From Pseudoclavibacter sp. RFBB5 (GTDB lineage Bacteria; Actinomycetota; Actinomycetes; Actinomycetales; Microbacteriaceae): a stretch of 64,000 nt of DNA. Positions 59,267 to 64,000 of this stretch are shown one piece after another; the stretch's first letter is position 1, and every line of letters begins with the position of its first letter. Both the position numbers and the translations under genes were made by a program. The notes beneath the pieces were generated by a model that ran no database searches, had not been told where the DNA came from, and saw nothing but the letters and a program-made list of their open reading frames with translations. The stretch is from contig NZ_PSTZ01000001.1 in NCBI RefSeq assembly GCF_002931555.1, positions 186,001 to 250,000 of the forward strand, read 5' to 3'.

Positions 59267-60357
59267 GCACTCAGACTCCCCAGTCCTCTGCCCCGAACGG
59301 CGGCTCCCCGTACGACGATGGAGCGATCGCTGCCCCGGCCGCCGGCGAGAGTCTTCGCGTCGAGCACGAGGTCGCGAGCGACAACGCCAAGCGGGGCGGC
59401 TTCTTCCGGGGCAGCTCGGCCCGCAACTTCGGCCTCATCCTGGCGCTCGTCGTGCTCTGCATCGCGGGCACGGTCTCGGCGGGAGAGCGGTTCGCGAGCG
59501 TCGACAACCTCATGGTCGTGCTGAGCCAGGCCTCCATCATCGGCGTCCTCTCCATCGGCATGACCTTCGTCATCACGGCGGGCGGCATCGACCTGTCGGT
59601 GGGGTCGGTGCTCGGGCTCGCGTCGGTCTGGGCGACGACGCTCTCCACGCAGGCCTACGCCGAAGCCTGGGGATGGTGGGTCATCGTGCTCACCTCGCTG
59701 CTCGTCGGCCTCGGCGCCGGCGTCGTCAACGGCGTCCTCATCGCCTACGGCAAGGTGGTCGCGTTCATCGCCACGCTCGCCATGATGGTCGCCGCCCGCG
59801 GGTTCGCCGAGCTCATCGCCGGCCGCCGCACGCAGATCGTCAACGTCGACTCGTTCCTCGAGACGTTCCGCGGCGACCTCCTCGGCATCCCCGTCATCGT
59901 GTGGATCTTCGTGCTCGTCGCCATCGGCGGATGGTTCCTCCTCAACCGCACCACGTTCGGCCGCCGCACGGTCGCCGTGGGTGGCAACCCCGAGGCCGCG
60001 CGCCTCGCCGGCATCAAGGTGAAGCGCCACACGATGTACCTCTACGCGCTGGTGGGCCTCACCGCTGGCATCGCGTCCATCATGATGCTCGCCCGCACGA
60101 CGGCGGGCTCCTCCACCAACGGCATGCTCTACGAGCTGGACGCGATCGCGGCGGTCGTCGTCGGCGGCACCCTCCTCGTCGGCGGCCGTGGCACGATCGT
60201 CGGCACCGTCCTCGGCGTCCTCATCTTCGCCACCCTCACGAACATCTTCATCCAGGCGAACCTCGACAGCTCCGTCCAGGCCATCGCCAAGGGCGCGATC
60301 ATCGTGATCGCCGTCCTGCTCCAGCAGCGCTTCTCGTCGCGGGCCAAGACGTCCTAG
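59263..60357 (+). CDS. CUT2 sugar ABC transporter permease (RbsC-like)
   Basis: A 364-residue permease with a polar N-terminal 60 residues and about eight to ten membrane helices. GVLSIGMTFVITAGGIDLSV, GSVLGLASVWATTLS, ATLAMMVAARGFAELIAGR, TVAVGGNPEAARLAGIKV and ELDAIAAVVVGGTLLVGGRG are RbsC landmarks, including the EAA-like loop. It forms a homodimer with the preceding ATPase. The ATG overlaps the ATPase TGA by 4 bases. Confidence 0.94.
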   Translation: MSTQTPQSSAPNGGSPYDDGAIAAPAAGESLRVEHEVASDNAKRGGFFRGSSARNFGLILALVVLCIAGTVSAGERFASVDNLMVVLSQASIIGVLSIGMTFVITAGGIDLSVGSVLGLASVWATTLSTQAYAEAWGWWVIVLTSLLVGLGAGVVNGVLIAYGKVVAFIATLAMMVAARGFAELIAGRRTQIVNVDSFLETFRGDLLGIPVIVWIFVLVAIGGWFLLNRTTFGRRTVAVGGNPEAARLAGIKVKRHTMYLYALVGLTAGIASIMMLARTTAGSSTNGMLYELDAIAAVVVGGTLLVGGRGTIVGTVLGVLIFATLTNIFIQANLDSSVQAIAKGAIIVIAVLLQQRFSSRAKTS

Positions 60358-60450
60358 CCTCCGCGACGGGCGCGAGCCCTGCATCCCCGAGCTCACCGAA
60401 CCTCACCAGACCCAACCCCCACCAGTAGGACAGCATCAAAGGAGATCCCC

Positions 60451-61524
60451 ATGTCCACGAGTTCCTTCAGGAAGACAGCTTCCCGAAAGCGCCGGATCCT
60501 CGCAGCAGGCGCAACGGCCGCTTCGGCGCTGCTGCTGCTCACCGGCTGCCTCTCGAACACCCCGCCGGCGGCGGAGGGCGAGGCCCCAGCTGGTGGCAAC
60601 GCCACGGCATCGGACAACGACGCGGCGGGCGAGCCGCTGGTCATCGGCTTCTCGGCCCCCGCGGCCGACCACGGCTGGATGGGCGCCATCACCTCGGCCG
60701 CTGAGGCGGAGGCGGCGAAGTACGAAGACGTCGAGCTGCGCGTCGCAGAGGGCACGAACGACGTGAACCTGCAGATCAGCCAGATCGAGGGCTTCATCAA
60801 CGACGGCGTCGACGCCATCGTGCTGCTGCCCTTCGACGGCGCCGCCCTCACCGAGGTCGCGACGAAGGCGATGGAGGCCGGCATCCCGGTCATCAACGTC
60901 GACCGCGAGTTCACGAGCCCGTTCGCCGCCCGCACCACGGTGCTCGGCGACAACTACGGCATGGGCGTCAGCGCCGGCACGTACATGTGCGAGCAGCTCG
61001 CCGACAAGCCGGATGCCGTGGTCGCTGAGATCGCCGGCATCGACTCGCTGCCGCTCACCCAGGAGCGCAGCCAGGGCTTCGCGGATGCACTCGGCGACTG
61101 CGGTCTCGAGGTGTCGAACCGTGTCGCGGCTGACTTCACCGTGCAGGGCGGCGAGCAGGCGGCCACGAACCTCCTCCAGGCCGCTCCGAAGATCGACGCG
61201 ATGTGGAACCACGACGACGACCAGGGTGTCGGTGTCCTCTCGGCCATCGAGAACGCCAATCGCGACGAGTTCTTCCTCGTCGGAGGCGCGGGCTCGGCGA
61301 ACGTGATGCGCGAGATCCAGGAGGGTGACAGCGTCGTCCAGGCGACCGTCATCTACCCGTCGACGCAGGCGGCCGACGGCATCAAGCTGGCCCGCCTCAT
61401 CGCGCACGACCGCTCGCTCGGCGACCTCACGTCGCAGAGCGTTCCGCGCCTCGTGCAGCTCTACGCGCCCGTCGTGACGAGCGAGAACGTCGACGAGTAC
61501 ATCGACGCGGCGTTCGAGTCGTAA
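60451..61524 (+). CDS. CUT2 sugar-binding lipoprotein
   Basis: A 357-residue periplasmic-binding-protein-like (Peripla_BP_4) lipoprotein with basic start, hydrophobic 16-31 and lipobox LTGC (Cys33). The mature domain begins LVIGFSAPAADHGWMGAITS and has ISQIEGFINDGVDAIVLLPF, IPVINVDREF and MWNHDDDQGVGVLSAIENAN, typical of ribose/galactose/inositol-type binding proteins. The ligand is not identifiable; the downstream oxidoreductase and isomerase suggest a sugar or polyol processed by oxidation. GGAG lies 8 bases before the ATG. Confidence 0.93.
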   Translation: MSTSSFRKTASRKRRILAAGATAASALLLLTGCLSNTPPAAEGEAPAGGNATASDNDAAGEPLVIGFSAPAADHGWMGAITSAAEAEAAKYEDVELRVAEGTNDVNLQISQIEGFINDGVDAIVLLPFDGAALTEVATKAMEAGIPVINVDREFTSPFAARTTVLGDNYGMGVSAGTYMCEQLADKPDAVVAEIAGIDSLPLTQERSQGFADALGDCGLEVSNRVAADFTVQGGEQAATNLLQAAPKIDAMWNHDDDQGVGVLSAIENANRDEFFLVGGAGSANVMREIQEGDSVVQATVIYPSTQAADGIKLARLIAHDRSLGDLTSQSVPRLVQLYAPVVTSENVDEYIDAAFES

Positions 61525-61543
61525 CCAGACGCCCACACTGTCC

Positions 61544-61585
61544 ACGCGGGGTGGAGTTCTCCTCCTCTCTGACTCCACCCCGCGT
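61544..61585 (+). terminator. 14-bp hairpin between binding protein and oxidoreductase genes
   Basis: ACGCGGGGTGGAGT (61544-61557) pairs perfectly with ACTCCACCCCGCGT (61572-61585) around a pyrimidine-rich 14-base loop. No T tract follows. It may act as a partial terminator or a 3' stabiliser that keeps transporter mRNA above enzyme mRNA. Confidence 0.6.
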
Positions 61586-61611
61586 CGGCCTCCTGAACGA
61601 AAGAGTGAACA

Positions 61612-62844
61612 ATGAGTCAAGACGCACAGCCGGAACTGGGCATCGGGATGGTCGGCTACGCCTTCATGGGTGCCGCACACTCGCAGGCCTGGCGCAACGC
61701 GCCCCGGTTCTTCGACCTGCCGCTCGCACCTCGGATGCGTGTCGTCGCGGGTCGCAACGCCGAGAAAGCGGCCAAGGCAGCCGACAAGCTCGGCTGGGCG
61801 TCGAGCACCACCGACTGGCGTGAGCTGCTGACACGCGACGACGTGCAGCTCGTCGACATCTGCTCGCCCGGCGACACGCACGCGGAGATCGCGATCGCAG
61901 CCCTCGAGGCTGGCAAGCACGTGCTGTGCGAGAAGCCGCTCGCCAACACGGTCGAGGAGGCTGAGCGGATGAACGCTGCAGCCATCGCCGCCGAGGCACG
62001 CGGCGTGCGTGCCATGGTCGGCTTCACGTACCGCCGAGTGCCGGCGATCCGCCTCGCGCAGCAGCTCGTCGCGGACGGCCGCATCGGTGACATCCGGCAG
62101 GTGCGGGCGCAGTACCTGCAGGACTGGCTCGCCGACGAGAACGCGCCGCTGTCGTGGCGCCTCGACAAGGAGAAGGCCGGCTCCGGAGCCCTCGGCGATA
62201 TCGGCGCGCACATCGTCGACCTCACCCACTTCATCACGGGACAGCAGCTCAGCGGCGTCTCCGGGCTCGTGGAGACGTTCGTGAAGGAGCGGCCCATCGC
62301 CGACGAGTTCGCGGGACTCTCCGGAACCGGCGGCAGCGAGCGGGGGCCGGTCACCGTCGACGACGCCGCGGTCTTCTTCGGACGCCTGCAGAGCGGAGCG
62401 ATCGCCGTGTTCGAGGCGACGCGCTTCGCGTACGGACGGAAGAACGCCATCCGCCTCGAGATCAACGGCACCAAGGGCTCGCTCGCCTTCGACTTCGAGG
62501 ACATGAACGTGCTCGAGTACTTCGACGCGACCGGCGACCAGACGACCGCCGGCTACACGCGCATCATCGTCACCGAACCCGACCACCATCCCTTCATCAA
62601 GGCCTGGTGGCCCGCCGGCCACGGCCTCGGCTACGAGCACGCCTTCACGCACCAGGCTGTCGAGCTCGTCGAGGACATCGCTGCCGACCGGGCCCCAGCG
62701 CCTTCATTCGCGGACGGCCTCGCCGTGCAGCGAGTGCTCGCGGCCGTCGAGGAGAGCTCGGCGAACGGCAGCTCGTGGGTCGCGATCCCCGTGTCTGCCA
62801 CCTCAGCACCGACACCCGTCGAACCAGAACTCCAGAGGAGCTAG
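61612..62844 (+). CDS. Gfo/Idh/MocA-family oxidoreductase
   Basis: A 410-residue NAD(P)-dependent dehydrogenase. The Rossmann start is GIGMVGYAFMGAAHSQAWRN, followed by VDICSPGDTHAEIAIAALEA, GKHVLCEKPLANTVEEAERM (catalytic Lys in EKP), VGFTYRRVPAIRLAQQLVAD and GSGALGDIGAHIVDLTHFIT (Asp and His region). It likely oxidises a hydroxyl of the imported sugar, often at C3 or in inositols. It is in the ROK-controlled operon, 87 bp after the binding protein with a hairpin between, and 3 bp before the isomerase. Confidence 0.93.
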   Translation: MSQDAQPELGIGMVGYAFMGAAHSQAWRNAPRFFDLPLAPRMRVVAGRNAEKAAKAADKLGWASSTTDWRELLTRDDVQLVDICSPGDTHAEIAIAALEAGKHVLCEKPLANTVEEAERMNAAAIAAEARGVRAMVGFTYRRVPAIRLAQQLVADGRIGDIRQVRAQYLQDWLADENAPLSWRLDKEKAGSGALGDIGAHIVDLTHFITGQQLSGVSGLVETFVKERPIADEFAGLSGTGGSERGPVTVDDAAVFFGRLQSGAIAVFEATRFAYGRKNAIRLEINGTKGSLAFDFEDMNVLEYFDATGDQTTAGYTRIIVTEPDHHPFIKAWWPAGHGLGYEHAFTHQAVELVEDIAADRAPAPSFADGLAVQRVLAAVEESSANGSSWVAIPVSATSAPTPVEPELQRS

Positions 62845-62847
62845 CGC

Positions 62848-63858
62848 ATGTCTCGTCCTGTCACGTTGTTCACCGGTCAGTGGGCCGATCTGCCGTTCGA
62901 GGAGGTCGCGCGCCTTGCGGGGGAGTGGGGGTATGACGGTCTGGAGATCGCCTGCTGGGGTGACCACCTGGATCCGTGGCGGTGGGATGACGCCGAGTAC
63001 GTCCAGGGGCGTCTCGACATTCTCGAGCGCAACGGTCTGCAGGTGTGGACGATCTCGAACCACCTCAAGGGGCAGGTGGTGTGCGACGACCCGATCGACC
63101 AGCGGCACCGCGACATCGTCTCCGACCGAGTGTGGGGCGACGGCGACCCGGAGGGCGTGCGGCAGCGTGCTGCGGAAGAGCTGAAGAACACGGCCCGCCT
63201 CGCGGCGGCGCTCGGCGTGAAGACCGTCACCGGGTTCACGGGGTCGAGCATCTGGAAGTACGTGGCGATGTTCCCTCCCGCCACTGAGGCGATGGTGGAT
63301 GCCGGATACCAGGACTTCGCGGACCGGTGGAACCCGATCCTGGACGTGTTCGAGGAGGTCGGCGTCAGGTTCGCGCACGAGGTGCATCCGTCCGAGATCG
63401 CGTACGACTACTGGACCACGAAGCGCGCGTTGGAGGCGATCGGGCATCGGGAGTCGTTCGGGTTGAACTGGGATCCCTCGCACATGGTGTGGCAGGACAT
63501 CGACCCGGTGGGGTTCTTGTGGGATTTCCAGGACCGCATCTATCACGTGCACTGCAAGGACACGAAGAAGCGCCTCAGCAATGGCCGGAACGGGCGCTTG
63601 TCGTCGCACCTTCCGTGGGCTGACCCGAGGCGGGGTTGGGACTTCATCTCGACCGGGCACGGGGATGTGCCGTGGGAGGACTGCTTCCGCATGCTGAACG
63701 CGATCGGCTACGAGGGTCCGTTGTCGGTGGAGTGGGAGGACGCGGGCATGGACCGCCTGGTCGGTGCCCCGGAAGCGCTCGGCTTCGTGCGCAAGCTCTC
63801 CACGTACCGCCCGTCGGAGGCCGCGTTCGACTCGGCCTTCTCCACGAAGCAGGACTAG
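62848..63858 (+). CDS. Sugar phosphate isomerase/epimerase-like TIM barrel
   Basis: A 336-residue xylose-isomerase-like (AP endonuclease family 2) protein. [60 protein letters not shown] (metal Glu and His), [20 protein letters not shown] (Asp, His) and [12 protein letters not shown] supply the metal site. It probably isomerises or eliminates from the keto-sugar made by the preceding oxidoreductase. The exact reaction is unknown. The gene starts 3 bp after the oxidoreductase stop. Confidence 0.92.
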   Translation: MSRPVTLFTGQWADLPFEEVARLAGEWGYDGLEIACWGDHLDPWRWDDAEYVQGRLDILERNGLQVWTISNHLKGQVVCDDPIDQRHRDIVSDRVWGDGDPEGVRQRAAEELKNTARLAAALGVKTVTGFTGSSIWKYVAMFPPATEAMVDAGYQDFADRWNPILDVFEEVGVRFAHEVHPSEIAYDYWTTKRALEAIGHRESFGLNWDPSHMVWQDIDPVGFLWDFQDRIYHVHCKDTKKRLSNGRNGRLSSHLPWADPRRGWDFISTGHGDVPWEDCFRMLNAIGYEGPLSVEWEDAGMDRLVGAPEALGFVRKLSTYRPSEAAFDSAFSTKQD

Positions 63859-63872
63859 CGCACGACCGCGCG

Positions 63873-64000
63873 TCAGGCAGGCGCGGACGCGGGTGCGCCC
63901 TCGGCGATGTCGTCGAGGATTCGCGTCAAGCGGTAGGGCACCACCTCGGAGAGCGAGACCGTGGTGCTGGTCCGGGTGACGCCGGGCAGCTCGAGCATCG
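63873..64000 (-). CDS. Lrp/AsnC-family regulator, C-terminal end only
   Basis: The last 41 codons read MLELPGVTRTSTTVSLSEVV then PYRLTRILDDIAEGAP. LPGVTRTSTTVSLSEVV is the closing strand of the RAM ligand-binding domain of Lrp/AsnC regulators. The rest of the gene, including its helix-turn-helix, lies outside the window, so its target cannot be judged. It converges on the isomerase gene with a 14-bp gap. Confidence 0.75.
   Translation of the reverse strand, partial: MLELPGVTRTSTTVSLSEVVPYRLTRILDDIAEGAPASAPA

Noticed and set aside
1-64000. tRNA, rRNA, CRISPR arrays, insertion sequences, prophage
   Set aside because: I looked for cloverleaf-like elements, regularly spaced repeats, transposase/integrase motifs and attachment-site duplications, and saw none. 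A covariance-model search would be needed to exclude small RNAs.

Overview
The window is high-GC DNA with short intergenic gaps, many GTG starts, ATGA/GTGA gene overlaps, and many genes that begin 5-7 bases after a TANNNT box (leaderless promoters). Together with the gene content (a DUF3151 gene beside purA, a septum-formation-like protein, nadABC with a dedicated cysteine desulfurase, a BioQ-type regulator beside bioY, CYTH-CHAD), this points to an actinobacterium, probably Microbacteriaceae. The genus cannot be fixed from the sequence alone. I see no tRNA, rRNA, CRISPR array, insertion sequence or prophage gene.

Layout. 1-4.9 kb: housekeeping and small genes (end of a DUF1684 gene, tandem GNAT, alpha/beta hydrolase, pyrE, septum-formation-like protein, SRPBCC protein, two small acidic proteins). 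4.9-7.2 kb: an FMN riboswitch followed by an ABC permease and an NMT1-like lipoprotein, a RibXY-type riboflavin or flavin-precursor importer with no ATPase gene beside it. 7.2-15 kb: a divergent sugar-acid locus. The minus arm encodes a CUT1 importer (binding protein and two permeases), a ketoglutarate-semialdehyde-type dehydrogenase and a wrecked GH3 beta-glucosidase. The plus arm encodes a GntR regulator, a DHDPS-family dehydratase/aldolase and an enolase-superfamily dehydratase. The enzymes together would take a sugar acid through a 2-keto-3-deoxy intermediate to 2-oxoglutarate semialdehyde and 2-oxoglutarate.

15-24 kb: TMEM175-like channel, sugar O-acetyltransferase, solitary DNA methyltransferase, DUF805 protein, then the NAD de novo operon nrtR-nadA-nadB-nadC-nifS on the minus strand. 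nrtR overlaps nadA by 212 bp, a perfect palindrome lies upstream of nrtR, and nadB carries an in-frame 72-bp palindromic element. 24-27.8 kb: SpoU methyltransferase, BioQ-like TetR regulator facing bioY with two tandem operators, and a TetR/MFS pair. 27.9-35.9 kb: complete kdp operon (an extra 27-aa micropeptide, then kdpF-A-B-C-D-E). 36-49.5 kb: small acidic proteins, lysE/lysG, SRPBCC proteins, cupin, LLM oxidoreductase, a short family-A DNA polymerase-like protein, an SMC-like ATPase, succinate-semialdehyde dehydrogenase, an AAA+ ATPase with a lipoprotein, and a MarR regulator whose apparent operator recurs before a 61-aa membrane protein.

49.5-64 kb: thioesterase, DUF3151, purA, an alpha/beta hydrolase with an amber codon near its start, DoxX, CYTH-CHAD, SDR and PNPOx-like proteins, then a second sugar locus: a ROK repressor divergent from a CUT2 importer (ATPase, permease, binding protein), a Gfo/Idh/MocA oxidoreductase and a sugar-phosphate isomerase-like TIM barrel. 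The window ends inside an Lrp/AsnC-type regulator.
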